The notes below the pieces were generated by a model. That model did not search any database. It was not told where the DNA came from and saw nothing but the letters and a program-made list of their open reading frames with translations. Both the position numbers and the translations under genes were made by a program. Below, piece by piece: positions 10,658 to 22,990 of a stretch of DNA of 64,000 nt; the stretch's first letter is position 1, and each line of letters starts with the position of its first letter. This stretch comes from Aldrovandia affinis (Eukaryota > Chordata > Actinopteri > Notacanthiformes > Halosauridae), in assembly GCA_029706075.1 (NCBI GenBank), contig JAINUG010000174.1:1302001-1366000 (forward strand), given 5' to 3'.

Positions 10658-12270
10658 AAGAACATAAGAATACATAATGATGAGAAAGGGCCGTTCAGCC
10701 CATCTAGGCTCGTCATGTCCTAATCTAAAGAGTATCAAGTACTGCATCTAGAGTTTCTGCCCAAGTGTTTCTGCCTCTACTACCTGACCTCACAAGCTGT
10801 TCCAGGCATTGACAACTCTTTGTGTAAAAAACTTTCTAATACCTGTGCGGAATTTGCCTTTAACTAATTTCCACCTGTGGCCTCTTGCTCTTCTAACTGA
10901 ACTTCTAACTTATTTTAAAAATCTTTGGTAGTTCACTTTGTTAATCCCTTTTAGGAATTAAAAACCTCAATCAAATCACCCCTAAGTCTCCATTTGCTAA
11001 GCTTAAATAGATCAAGTGCCCTAAGTCCATCCTCATAACCAGTGCTTAATTTGTAAAATAAGAGATGCCGGGGCTCAACTCGCCTCCCCCAACCACACAC
11101 GCCCGCCGAGAGAAAAAAACTTTTCCTACCTTCCTACCTCTGTGTCGCTGCATTTCTAGTCTAATGGTAAGTGGGTGGTCGATGATATGGTCGCTGTTTT
11201 TAAAGACGCTCTTGTTGACGTGCAGATTAGATTCATTTGTGAGAAACCTCTCTGCGCTGGAAATTGCTACGGTGTTAACAGCGGTTAAGAGATTCTTCAA
11301 GGGCTGTGTAACTTGTTCTCCCGATGTCTCTGTGAACACTCTGAAAGCACAAATTGTTTCTCGGCTGTTAAGTGTGTTGTTGTCGCACTTTAGATATTTA
11401 TGAGCCCGGGGCTCTGATTCTGAGTAAGACATTTGCCGGGGCACAAAATCAGATTCTTGGCATTTGCTGATCCCCAGCTAGCACCGGCACAAATTAAGCA
11501 CTGCTCATAGCCTTTACCTTTCATACCCGGTATCAATTTAGTTGCCTTTCTTTGAACTTTTTCAAGAGCTTCTATATCTTTCTTCTAGTGTGGTGCCCAG
11601 AACTGCACAGTACTCTAAGTGAGGTCTGCCAAAGGCATTATATAACATTCATATAACCTCCTTTGATTTATACTCAATACTTTTTGTCATGTAACCCAGC
11701 ATCCTGTTGGCCTTTTTCACTGCTTAGATGCAGATAGACTTTGATGAATTACAATTCCTAAGTCTTTTTCAAATTGAACACCTACAAATTTTTCTTCTCC
11801 CATGAAATACTCCTGTCTTGTGTTTTTATTTACCACATGCATAACTTTACATTTAGCAATATTGAATGTCATCTGCCATGTATCTGCCCATTTTTGGATT
11901 TTGTTTAAATCATCTTGGATTACTTTAGTCGATTCCAAACTGTTTGCTAAACCTCCAAGTTTAGTTTCATTTGCAAATGTAACTATTTTGCTACTAAAAT
12001 CCCTATCAAGATCATTTATGTAAATAAAGAAGAGCAGAGGCCCAGCACCAATCCCTGCGGGACTCCACTGCCCACATCACCTAGGTCAGATACAACCCCA
12101 CCTACTGTGACTCCTCGTATTCACCCTTGCAGCCAATTATGAACCCACTCTGAAACAACTCCTGAAATTCCTACTGAATTCATTTGAACAATGAGCCTCT
12201 CATGCGCTACCTTGCCAAATGCTTTTTGAAAGTCCAAATATGTAATATCATAAGCCTTGTTCAGGTAAAA
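10658..12270 (-). pseudogene. CR1-like LINE, 3' part, broken and split by a MITE
   Basis: Read on the minus strand, the region encodes reverse transcriptase blocks in order: 'YLDFQKAFGKVAHERL' near 12,200, 'GSGVPQG.VLG' near 12,060, and 'QDDLNKIQKWADTWQMTFN' near 11,900. The last is typical of the CR1 group. The catalytic F-A-D-D box is F-A-N-E near 11,970, and there are stops and frame changes after the VPQG block, so the enzyme is dead. The 3' end of the element (left side) shows 'AACATAAGAATACATAA', consistent with the short repeat tail of CR1-like LINEs. A separate 464-bp element interrupts it at 11,040-11,503. The 5' part is missing. Confidence 0.85.
11040..11503. mobile_element. hAT-like MITE inserted in the CR1-like LINE
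   Basis: The ends are perfect 15-bp inverted repeats, CAGTGCTTAATTTGT (11,040-11,054) and ACAAATTAAGCACTG (11,489-11,503). They are flanked by 8-bp direct repeats CTCATAAC (11,032-11,039) and CTCATAGC (11,504-11,511), matching at 7 of 8 positions. CAGTG ends and an 8-bp duplication point to the hAT superfamily. Removing the element restores continuity of the LINE. Open frames inside it on both strands (112 and 132 codons) overlap each other, show no transposase features, and are taken as chance. Confidence 0.85.
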
Positions 12271-12469
12271 AAAAACACTTTGTATGAAAGAGTGCACAAG
12301 ACCAAGATGATGGGGATAACAGCAGCACTGATGGTATTCTGCTGCAGCGAGTGTTCTAGCTTCAACAAGCGAGCTAGCTAGCATTGACATGTAAAATGTA
12401 AAATGTAAAACATTGAACTGACATTGAACAAGACAGATCCAGAGGAACCTGTAAACGTTGGATAAGTAA

Positions 12470-13428
12470 GTTAGTGTAACGAAACGTCACCAAGGAGGGA
12501 GAAGAGGTGTGAACAATAATGCAATACCCAGGCAATCAGATTCTGATATATAAAAATATAGTTTATTACAACCAACTATACAGAAAAAGACACTACCACT
12601 TCAGTCCTGCCTGTAATGATCCCATACAAATAAGCAAATCACCAGATGAGATGTGCACAGTGAACTCTTTACAGTATTTCAATTATACCAGACACACACC
12701 ATTGTTACACAAGTTACGCAGACCGGTAGTGGCTTATTAAATTATATCCCAGCTCTGCCTCTCTATGGGCCCGTTTGATGCAGCTAGGGATAGGGACTGG
12801 CCACTGACCCCAGCCAGGGGCTAATCTTCAGCCTGACCTAAATACAGCTATATTAACTCTATAACCTAATCTAAATAGAAATGTACCATCTCAGAAGCAT
12901 ATATATATGAGTGTATAAAAACACCTAGGCTAGGAGGAAGTGGATTACATAGATTACATTTAATACTGCGTATTGGTATAGTTCTACACTGGTGCAATTA
13001 CAATATTGAATAAAAACAACATACAATATATAACTGGAGTCTACATACAATACCAAAAAAATGGCTAGATTTAAAACTAGAGAGAGGGGGAGTATGGCTC
13101 CAGGGAGAACAAGGTACACTTATATGCAAGGGATAGCCACACTCTGGAACTGTCTGTGCATCAGCGTGCAGCGGTCCCAACACAGTTCATGCGCTAACGC
13201 ACGTTTGTGCAAGTACGCATTTCTTCAGAGTGAAGATGCGAACAGTTCTTTCAAGCACCCTTTAACAAACAAGCAGCACACGTGCTGGTTTGCACGTCGG
13301 GTTTACCCGTGCACCCAACAAGAGAACAACCCGCACAATAGAACACACCTGTTTTTTTTCGTTAGTCGTTTGAACAGGTGCGTTAATTAAACTATACGTG
13401 CACGATAGACCCCGTTCATCACACTAAC
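12470..13428. mobile_element. Unclassified 959-bp element bounded by inverted repeats
   Basis: The left end reads GTTAGTGTAACGAAACG and the right end, reverse complemented, reads GTTAGTGTGATGAACGGG. The first 8 bases are identical and most of the next 9 agree. The flanks (…GATAAGTAA and AAGCTAGCC…) show no clean target duplication. No coding potential was recognised. A solo LTR reading (TGTAACG…ATCACA) was considered, but the five bases on either side (GTTAG and CTAAC) are inverted and not direct repeats, which favours a DNA element. Confidence 0.5.
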
Positions 13429-14880
13429 AAGCTAGCCACCTAACAAACAAGGAAACTAAACCAACTGAACAGGCCTTTAATTGTTTAGATTCTTACATTA
13501 AATGATTGGATTTCAGATCATATGTTATCCACTTAAAAACTACAAGCTAAGATTCGCAAACATTTAGTTAACTTTACAAAAGATTTGGACATCCAGCTTG
13601 CTACCAAACTTTTCCTGACATTTCCTGGAGCGAGTTTTGAGGGGGACTGCTCTTTTTCAAGAACAAGAGTGCAACATTAACTTAGATCTACAATGCACCA
13701 GAAGCAGCTCTGTGCCCTGTTATTAATGGCCATCGAATCCAAACTGATGCGAGAAATTGACTTTGACGACATAATGGATGGATTTCGCCATGAGGAAATC
13801 TAGGAGGAAGGCTGTGATCTAAAGGGTGAGACAATCGGTTTACTTATTTTCTCTCACATGGTTCTGGTTCACAATGAAAACAACATCTGACATTTGAATC
13901 AACGTGAAGTGCAACGCATTCTCTTATATTGATTTGGTGAAATCGCAGTGTGTGTGATACATTATTTCATTGTTGAGCCCAGTCATAACGTATAAAAAAT
14001 TTGAGCTATAAAACTATTAACTATAAAAGGAGATAGGTCACCTTATTGTTGACTTCACTTCTGATGACATTTAACGATTGAGCTGTAGGCTAGTTGTCTC
14101 TTACTGGTTTCAAGCGTGCTGTCAGAGTTGTTACTTTTGGGTGACATCAGTGTTTGGCTCCGTGATTATTTTGTGGTTGGCTGAGATCGTGTCGTATTAT
14201 TTGGGTTATTAGGTTCCTGCGGGTGTGCTGAAATTGTTGTGCTCATGGTAGGTTTGTGCCCAGGGCCGATTTCCAAAATGCGCCCTTGACTTCGTGTTAC
14301 CCATTATCACATATGCTGCAGCCGTTTGGGGTTTTAAAAATTACTAAATTAATAAATGCTGTTTTTAAACTGTGCTTGAACATATATCTTGTATTTCATA
14401 AATATTACACCTAATGCTGCAGCACAAGGGGATATGGGGTGGGAAACAATGTGGTATCAGCAATGGCTGTGCATTTTTAAACACTGGGAAAGACTGCTAT
14501 GCGAAGGAATGGTTATGTAGACGGATATTTCTATGGGCAAATGAGGTAGCTAATACAAAGAAAAGCCTCATATCATGTGAAAACATAGTTGATCTCTATT
14601 GAAATGTCATTCTTAGTCCACACAGACAGAATGTACTGTTTAAATTATTTGTATGATCTATATAGGTAGGGTTTTATTATAAGTAGAACAGCAGAAGTGC
14701 TATCAATTGATTAATAAACCTGTAAATAACAGGTTATTTGTTGTAGTAACACAAACAATGTATTCAAAACTGAAATGTATGTTTAAAAGCTTTTGTCTAG
14801 ATATACCCATAGCTCAATGTTCCGATGCAAAGTTGCACCACTTGCCATCGATATTGGTAAATGCACAAGTATACCTACCT
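13429..14880. other. Unassigned intergenic sequence
   Basis: A 37-codon open frame starts at 13,693 (MHQKQLCALLLMAIESK…), but nothing supports it as a gene. The rest has no recognised feature. Confidence 0.4.
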
Positions 14881-14888
14881 ATTGATCA

Positions 14889-15131
14889 ATGTTTCTGTAC
14901 TCATTTAATGATGGATCTCTTAAGACCGAAGCCCATGTTTTATTACGCTGTGGTCCGTTTGATGATATTAGCTCTCTGTTCATTACTTTATACAGCCGCC
15001 TTGACAACTTCCATGAAATGAATGAAAATGATATATTTTGTATTATTTCATCAGGTGTAAATTGTTTAAATGACTGTGCCAAAGCCTGCCAACAAATTCT
15101 ACAATGCAGACCATTTGTTATGAGTTCTTAA
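14889..15131 (+). pseudogene. Candidate LINE ORF2 C-terminus
   Basis: An 80-codon frame contains 'KTEAHVLLRCGPFDDISSLF' and later 'CAKACQQIL'. The layout resembles the zinc-knuckle-like C-terminus of LINE ORF2 proteins from fish ('…ET..HfL..Cp.y…R..lf' and later 'CAK..y..l'). Only the C-terminal part is present and the call rests on this pattern alone. Confidence 0.4.
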
Positions 15132-17896
15132 CCACCCCACCCCCTCCCTTAGCTTTCTAAGTGAAATCTCATAACTCCTGAGTGGCCCCCCCATATTTTT
15201 TTATTTTTTTATCTCAGTGATTCGTCATGCAATTAATAACATTTAATACTGGTTTTGTGTTGCTGTTGTGCAAGGTTGTGTATGTATGCGTATGTGTTGA
15301 ACTATGAATTTGTATTACCGAGGGGTGTCACATGAGTAAATAAAACCCATCTCTTACTTGCAAAAGCAAACTGTAGTTAGAGTCAGTCTGGGACCGCTAC
15401 AGTGTGCGCATTAGACGCAGAGGACATCGCAGGCATTCCTGCCACTACAGCATATGAATGGTTCGAAAACCACCAAAGGGCCTAGGTGTGTGACATGGGT
15501 GTTTTTGCGGCGCAATGTCTGACAGCAGATGTTGAGTTGGTGGCTCAAGGTGTGAGGAGAGGGGATGCTGAGGGACAGGGACTCTGTGTCACAGCAGAGC
15601 TAATGTTCCCATCACAGGAGGAATGCAGTGGGAAGCAGGGTGCCCCAGGGGGGCTTCACTTCTTCTGCCTGAAGTCTCACAGGAAATGGAAAACAACAAC
15701 AGTGTTTCAGCCAGGCACACAGAACATCAGGCGAGAGAGAGCTACCAGTGCACTGCTAGGATTCATCTTTTTAAATGAAAAATGTTAATTTCCGGGTTGG
15801 CTTCCCTTTCTTTCCATAATTATTTGTTTTTCTTTTAGGGAGTCGTAATAGAGTAGCAAGCTATCTGCAAAAGAACTGGGGGAAGCTTGTATTCTTAAGC
15901 TGTAATGCAACATGGGTAAAAAGGTTCAAATGAACACATTATTAAAAACATTATGTAAATGTCCACATACACATAAATGCATATAAACATACCACAAATA
16001 AAAGCTTCCCTTTCTTGAGCACGTTTTGTGGAGGACACATTTGCAATGAAGAAACCCATGGCAGCATTTACCTCACCACAGTTGAATAATAGCTGACATT
16101 TAAAATAAGCAAAAGAAATTGCTGTAATATAAAATGTGTAGTACCCACAAATATGCATGCTTTCATTTTCTCCAATGACGGGAAATGCCAGTTGGGAAGA
16201 TATTACTGTCGGGAATTGGTACAGATGAAAAGGTTAAGTAGTGCACTTTTGAATCTAAAATGTGTATATAACTAAAGAAAATATTCTACTGTGATTCACT
16301 TACTGGTTGTGCAAATAATGTGAAGGATAATTCACAGGATGATACACTGTAGGGGGAAAAGTTAAAATATTTACTCAGCGCAGATAAAGATGAAATGGCA
16401 AAATCATATTCCACAGCTTTAGGATTAGAGTTGTTGACTTGAGATAAATGAAAGTGCATCAGAAATATTACAGTGGATCAACCACTGAATGAAATCTCAA
16501 ATAAAACAAACACCAATACAAGGGCTCTGTGATGTCGAGGAGAGCCGCTTCACATGGACATGGCTACATTTCCTCGCATTTATTTTCTCGTACCAGCAAA
16601 TAAACTTCAAAAGTCCATTCCGCTAGTCAGAACTTTGACAAGGAAACCTTTGAATTGGAGTCTTTTAAACAATGTTTGGTCCTTTACCACGGAGGCTATC
16701 AGTGAATTTGTATTAGGAACAGAGTGGGAACTAGGGGAGTGGAACTACAGGCCTGTCAACATGCCACCCTGGTGATGGTTGCTTCTTCTGGCTTGGAATA
16801 CAAATGAATGATATTTTTTATTTCATTAATTGCTTCTTTGTCCATTGTTTCTTATGTCCAAACAAAAAGGAAACTTCTTATAATTGTTCATTATTGAGTT
16901 GTTTTCTGTTTGTATGGTCTCTTTTTGAAAGTAGTGCTTTGAGAGTATGCACAAAGGTTTCTGTGGCTTCTTTGCGATATGCAGCCAGTGCTTTACCACG
17001 TGAGTGTGTGTTTGCTTGGATTAAATTGCACTGTTCTTTCTTTAATGATTGCTTTGCATTACTGTGGCCGTTGCATTTAAAAACATACATTTATTATGCC
17101 GTATAGGGTTGGCAGTTCAACCATTTCCACGAAACCAAATGGCTTGATTATGTTCTATAAAAAGCGTTACACTGAAGACTCTGTTTGTGATAAAACCAGA
17201 GGCTCATATTAGCTTTCCTCCCATTAATATGTGAAATATGTTTTAATGTTCATTTCAAACAATGTTCTAAATGAGATGATTTAGAAAATACATTTACACT
17301 GACATTGTAACAAAAATAATTGTCAGTGTCAATAGCATATATAACTTCATTATAATTTTATCAACAAAACATCTATTTGATTAACTTTTAATTAACAATT
17401 AATATTTTGAAAATCTAAGTTATTAGCGTGACCGTATACAGCTCCCAAACTCTCCTGATAATTAATTTATGTTTGCCGTGATTGTGGTATTGCATCATTC
17501 TACAACCGAATCAGGCCACTCACCTGATTTTTGGCTGGGTCTGGGGGACATACAGTTCGTATGTAACATTTTCTGAATAAGAGTAAACATTGGGGGGGAA
17601 GTATGAAAACATCAAAGAGTCGGGACTTGAAAGTAATGTAATATGCTCAAATACCTTGGAGGCTGAATAAAAGTGTGGATGAAATGTCTTAAAGGTCTAC
17701 GAAGACAATTAATGAATAATAACATGCCAATTACATTAGTCAGGAATTCTATCTGTGAAATATTTAGCGCTTACATCACATCACTGACATAAATAAGTAA
17801 TTTTACTAGTGGATCCAAAGAGGTGACTGCACTATAAGACTAACTAGAAAATATGTAGCATCCTAATGTGCTGCCCAACACTATATATATATATGT
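15132..17896. other. Unassigned intergenic sequence
   Basis: AT-rich DNA with several short frames in both directions. I see no domain, RNA gene or element end here. Confidence 0.4.
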
Positions 17897-17950
17897 ACAG
17901 GTAACTGGCAAAATAAAGGTAGCACTTGAGTAAATAAGGGATCCTTTAAA
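17897..17950 (+). mobile_element. Tc1-like element, isolated left end
   Basis: It reads CAGGTAACTGGCAAAATAAA, then 'AGCACTTGAGTAAATAAGGGAT', which is the left end of the Tc1-like family also found at 26,233 and 40,830. It is preceded by TA. Sequence to the right no longer follows the family, so only the end remains or the interior has decayed. Confidence 0.6.
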
Positions 17951-20298
17951 TGGGTGTAGTACTGCAAGTGTTTATCATGGGGTGCCATGTATATGCATTG
18001 TACTGTTTTCTAGCACAAAATGAATTGGTGTTTGCTGCATTGCATATACATACATGTGTTTGGAATTGTTTATGATTATTTTAATGAATTAACTACAGGG
18101 CTCTGTTGCTAAATTAGAAAACAAGAAGGTTTTTGTTCTTGATTTTTGCACAATGATATGTTGGTTTAATGCCCATGCCCAGCATGTGAAGAGAACATGT
18201 TGACCGTGGATCAATATGGAAACCTCTTAAAACCATTTATTAACATCTACACACACACAGGTGCCTCTTAAACACCAAATGTCACTGTAAAAGACCACTG
18301 GGACTGCCCTGCTGCTCAGTCACACTCTGACTAATCATGAGAGATATTGAAGGGAGTGGATACCATTTAAATTGCTGCTGTCATCTATCTGTGATCAAAG
18401 TGAGGAGTTCAGGAGTTCAAATGATGTATTTTGTGTTTATTAAAGTTCTGACTGTTGTTTCAGGGTTCAAGTCTGTATTTCTGACTTCTCTTTGAACATG
18501 TTATTTCTGACAGTAGACCTAATGTTACGAATCTGTAAGCTTGACATTTTCTTCCAGCTGTTGGTACGCATTCATTTGCTTTCTAATTGGTGTTTGGTGC
18601 AGGGAGTTCCTTGCAAGCATTCTGATTGGCCAAGGTCAAGCATACTGATTGGCTTTTGTTTTTGCTAATTTGATTGCCCCCACTGCCAAGATTAGACCTG
18701 TAGTTTGCCTTATTCTCCTCTTCATTGAGACTCCATTTTCTATCCTGTCCCTCCAGTCCGACCGATCTTTTGTCTGATCAGTTTCTTTTTGTTGCCACTA
18801 ATGGACTGTGGTAAGATATCGATCTCCTACCTGATTCTATCACTGTGTACATCCATTTGTATACTTCTTCCTAGGTGGTGTGACCTGTAGGGAGATGGGG
18901 ACATAGCATTAAGAACAAAATCTAGAATGCGCCTTATTAAGATCTTTGTTCTAGAGAGGTTGCATAAAAAAATGTAGGTCAAGCAGTAGAAAGAAATCAA
19001 ACCATTGAAGATTAATTTCTCGCTAAACAATAAGGGAAAGCAGTTTAGCGGCTGGCACTTTAGGATTAGCTGGTAAATGTGATTTATAGACTGCCTGGAT
19101 GTAGAAGAAAGGTTTTTTTTATTGAATCTCTCACTGGAAGGATTGGATGATACTATTCTGACAGTCTGCCTTAGCATCAAAATGAAATGACCCAAGAGCA
19201 ATACTGCAGTATCTACTGTATTGTCGTGATGATATGAATGTGCAGATTGTAGGCAGGTGTCTCTTGGCAACACACATTTCATAGTGTTATCAGTATTCCT
19301 TCAAGTGTCTCTTCTCAAAGGAGAAAACGGCACCAAACAGCACCAAAACCTTGCACGGGCAATGGGAAATTGTTTGGTTATTAATCAAACATTTTGTTTG
19401 GATGTTTTGTATTTCCCCCAAATGGAAATGTATATATTTATTTTGACAATATTACTCAAGATTATTTGATTTAATTGCCTGCTGAATGCACAGGAAATAA
19501 ATGATCGCTTTAATGATGTCTTCTTTTCTATTTCTCCTTCATCATTATCAATAAGCTATGTTTGTTTGCTTCTTGGCGCTCTGGAGTTAGGAACATAGAT
19601 AAAAAATGCTGTCATTGTTTCCTCCATATTCCACCAAAGGAAATAGACATCAAACCGTACGAACATGCAGAAAAACTAAAGAAGGTGGCATCCTGATTGA
19701 AATTCCAAAATACCTGACTGTGACTGTGACTGTGACCAATGCCTGGAGCATGTAAGTAAATCTGAACAGGAAGGCGTGATGGTAAAATGGTTGAATGAAG
19801 AGGCCTGTGCTACACAAGGAAAGAAAAGAATGGACCAATACTGGAATGTTTGAAGGATGAGGGATGTCTCAATCAGGATTCTGTATTAATGCACTGCATC
19901 AGTGCCCAGAGGGGAGACGGTAGGCTTACGCTGTTCCTGACTGTTGCCAACAGGAGGCGCCATTTATTCCCTCTACATGACACTGAGGACCACCATTCAG
20001 TCAATACTCTGGCAGTTGTATAATTTATTCAATTGTGTTTGTATATTTTTGTGTTCATGTGGTATTTATTTTGAATAGTTAATTATGGAATGGATCAAAT
20101 GATATATCAGTGATAGTACAAAGGTATTCCTTAATTATTCCCTAATTCATTCATGTTAATTAGCTACACATTAGTGTGTGTTTTTTTTTTTGGTTGCATT
20201 TGTGAATGATGGCCAAATCAGTTCTAAAACAACATCCAGTTGGCCAATCATGTGGCTCCCTGCATCTCAGCAGAGTGATGTGGACGGTGGGGTGTGAG
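17951..20298. other. Unassigned intergenic sequence
   Basis: No gene or element recognised. A minus-strand frame of 151 codons at 18,827-19,282 is the longest here. It has no signal, domain or splice context that I can support. Confidence 0.4.
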
Positions 20299-20331
20299 GT
20301 GTGTGTGTGTGTGTGCGTGCGTGCGTGCGTT
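20299..20331. repeat. (GT)n then (GTGC)n microsatellite
   Basis: GT dinucleotides run directly into GTGC tetranucleotides. A second short GTGC run follows at 20,480-20,503. Confidence 0.9.
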
Positions 20332-20479
20332 TGAAGGCCTGGAGAGCTATGCCTGTAATGATGGAATTGCCTTTCCTTTCTGGGAGGCTATTCCATGTAC
20401 GGACATGTGTGTACAAATGTGTTCTGGTGACTGGGAGGGTGAGAGCATGACATGGCATGGCTGTACATAAACGGGTAGT

Positions 20480-20503
20480 GGTGCGTGCGTGCGTGCGTGC
20501 GTG
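20480..20503. repeat. (GTGC)n microsatellite
   Basis: About six GTGC/GCGT units. Together with the run 150 bp to the left it creates long Thr-His/Ala-Arg-rich open frames on the minus strand that are artefacts. Confidence 0.85.
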
Positions 20504-22598
20504 AGGGAAGCCTACCTTGAAGGTCCATGGGGCAGTGGTAGATGTGCATCTTGTACAGGAGTGGTATCAGCAGCCACTTGTTTTTTGTGTTGCAGACTAG
20601 TGTATATATAGGTTGGGGGTGCAGATGTAAATGTTGGTACTTGGTACACGATAAAACAAACAAGAAGAATGAATTAAAGACTAATGCTTGCGGAAAATAA
20701 TTAGGAATGAACAAATTAAGTTTAAGGAAAACTGCTGTAAAAGACTGCACTGTGAACTTCATTTTCAAAATTAGTTTCTGCTTCCATTTTTCAGCTCCAG
20801 CGAGAGAAAAACCTTTGTTATGCAAAATATTTAAAGTCTACCTACTGATTTACCCAATCAATCAATACTTCATGGCAAGTACAGACTTTAAAAACAATGG
20901 TTTGGTAATTTCCCATAATTTATGGAGCTGATGCGGAATGGTAATCATCAAATAATCATCACAACATGTTTTCTTGAAATATACAGACTGCATTTATGCA
21001 ACCCTAAAGAGACATGAGTGGGCGAACCTTTGAGTCTGCAGATTGGATTTTATAGGATACCGATAGTAAAATGTATATTTTTTTGTATCTAACATACAAG
21101 CCATGACAGTGTGTCACCAGAATCACTGGTTGAAACTCTCCCGGAGCAGACCATAAGCAAGCCTTTGGGCACATCATGGACTCCTATTCCCATCATACTG
21201 TATCCTAGCAGGCCACACCGCCCTGATTTTCCCATTGGTCCTACATTATTTTAAAGATTCAGCTCCATTTCCCCAAACAAAAAGCTTCATTATATAGCTG
21301 CATTAGACAAATTGCATTTAAAGTGACCATAAGAGTTGAGAAAGCCAATCAGTGTGTGTGTGTACGTTTTACCGAACATAATCCAACACACGATTATTAT
21401 TGTTATTATTATTATTATTTGTATTTCCCCCATATTTTGGATGCCATGGGGACTTCATTTATTTATTTCTCAGATGTCTTAACCAAGGGCCATTCACAGA
21501 ACATTCGAATATAAAGAGCAGAATATATTTTGCAAGTAAGCAAGTGTGACTTGATGCACGCCACCACCAAGTATGCACAGGTTTTTTTATATTCTCAAAT
21601 GCAGGAAGCGGAGTGCATAGGCGGGAACATTGTATGTTGCAGCTTTGATGTGATTAAGTGGTTTTCTGCTGCCAAACGGTGGGATATTTAGCATGACCCT
21701 CTTCTGCCAAACAAGCTTTTCTGAGGCTTTTATTCCCCCCCAGTAGAGCTCCTTGACATTTTCTAAATGCTGTGTAAAACGCCTTCTTTACGTTCAGCTC
21801 CGCTGTTCCCCTAATTAAGCAGTGTGCCTGCAGGATCAATACTTTCCAACATCAGTGCCTACTAGCCGGCACAAGTAAGCACTTGGATTAGTTGTGACTA
21901 TCTTCACAATCTGCTGAGAGGAAAGGTTGTTGGGAGCAATGTATTCAAACCAGGTGTTTCATAATTAAAAAGCCAGGTGCCGTTCGCGTCAGTCCAGCCA
22001 ATCCCTGATGGGTACATTATCATACGCACTGTAGTACAGAGAGTTTTCGTTGGGGGTGTACGAATGACCACTGCGGAAACCTGTATGGATGTGAAATTGT
22101 ACAAAATGTATGTATTCATCCAGCGTAATCGTTTTAATAAGCGATTATAAGCAATAATAATCATACTCATCCCCCCCAGCCCTCATTACACCTTGTACTG
22201 CATCATAAACTTTTTTTATCCTAATAATATTTTTCCGTCCAAAAACCTTTCAGTTTTCGGACCAGCACGTTTAAATGCTTCAATGCATCCAATAATAATG
22301 TTCTTCAATGTACTTATTTTCCACTTTTGCTATATCCAAATTATCAAGCTTCATATGGTTGTTGAATTTAGAAATATGAATATTATCCACATCAAACCAC
22401 TATAAAATTGAAACGTGAAACCCACAAGGTTTTTCACTTCCATGTTTTTGACAGAAAATTTGGTGTAGGTGGAAGTTGCCTGTGAGCGCTGATCTGAAGT
22501 CAGTTTTTGCATTGTTCTTCCTCATGGTTAAGGTTAGGGTTAGGAGGAACTGATCCCATGGCAGTGCTTAGGGACAACTTCCGGGCGCCCGGCAGCCG
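20504..22598. other. Unassigned intergenic sequence with a short (TTA)n run
   Basis: A TTA-type microsatellite lies at about 21,392-21,420. Otherwise nothing was recognised. Confidence 0.4.
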
Positions 22599-22762
22599 CT
22601 CCTCCTCTTGCGATCTTCCGCAAGAGACTCAAAACCCACCCTTTCAGACTCCACTACCACTGAATTATGTACATCTAGCCAATTGTTATCACCACTGCCT
22701 ACATGTTTAATACTTTTTGTATATGTATACTTGTTTACTTTTAAAAAATTAAAAAAAAAAAA
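22599..22762 (+). pseudogene. L2-type LINE 3' fragment with A-rich end
   Basis: The frame around 22,610-22,660 reads 'AIFRKRLKTHPFRLHY', the pattern seen at the C-terminus of fish L2/Rex-type LINE proteins ('F(K/R)..LKTHLFR'). It is followed by a short 3' region and a run of A ending near 22,762. A Tc1-like fragment begins at once to the right. Confidence 0.45.
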
Positions 22763-22990
22763 GGCGTTTGATTTCATCCTGGTGTTATGAAACCACTCTT
22801 GAATCAATTTAGTAGTGTACATAGTGGCGGTATCGTTTTGGAATATGGGAACATCATTACATCGTAATTCTAGCATGCAATAATTGGACCCAATGACTCC
22901 CACTAGATGAGGCTGCCCATACCATAACAGATTCACCACCAGTTGGGAACAGGCAATGTGGGTTGAAGGCCTTCTTTGTCTTTGTCAAAA
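22763..22990 (-). pseudogene. Tc1-like transposase, C-terminal half
   Basis: On the minus strand the frames read 'KAFNPHCLFPTGGESVMVWAAS' in shortened form (key residues N-P, P-T, G-G-S-V-M-V-W), and further on 'VPIFQNDTATMYTTKLIQEWF'-type text. These match the middle and the second catalytic region of Tc1-like transposases ('…PT.KHGGGSVMVWG…' and '…QQDND.KHT…L..W'). The expected D-N-D/D-D-N box is altered (F-Q-N-D-T) and a stop precedes it. The N-terminal half is 1 kb to the right. Confidence 0.65.

Noticed and set aside
11046-11444. Protein-coding genes on both strands (112 and 132 codons)
   Set aside because: Both lie inside a MITE, overlap each other and lack any domain.
13693-13806. 37-codon ORF beginning MHQKQLCALLL
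   Set aside because: Too short, with no known relative and no supporting context.
20267-20825. Minus-strand frames with 'TWNSLPERKGN', resembling a LINE C-terminus
   Set aside because: The motif is short, runs into a GTGC microsatellite, and no neighbouring reverse transcriptase text was found.
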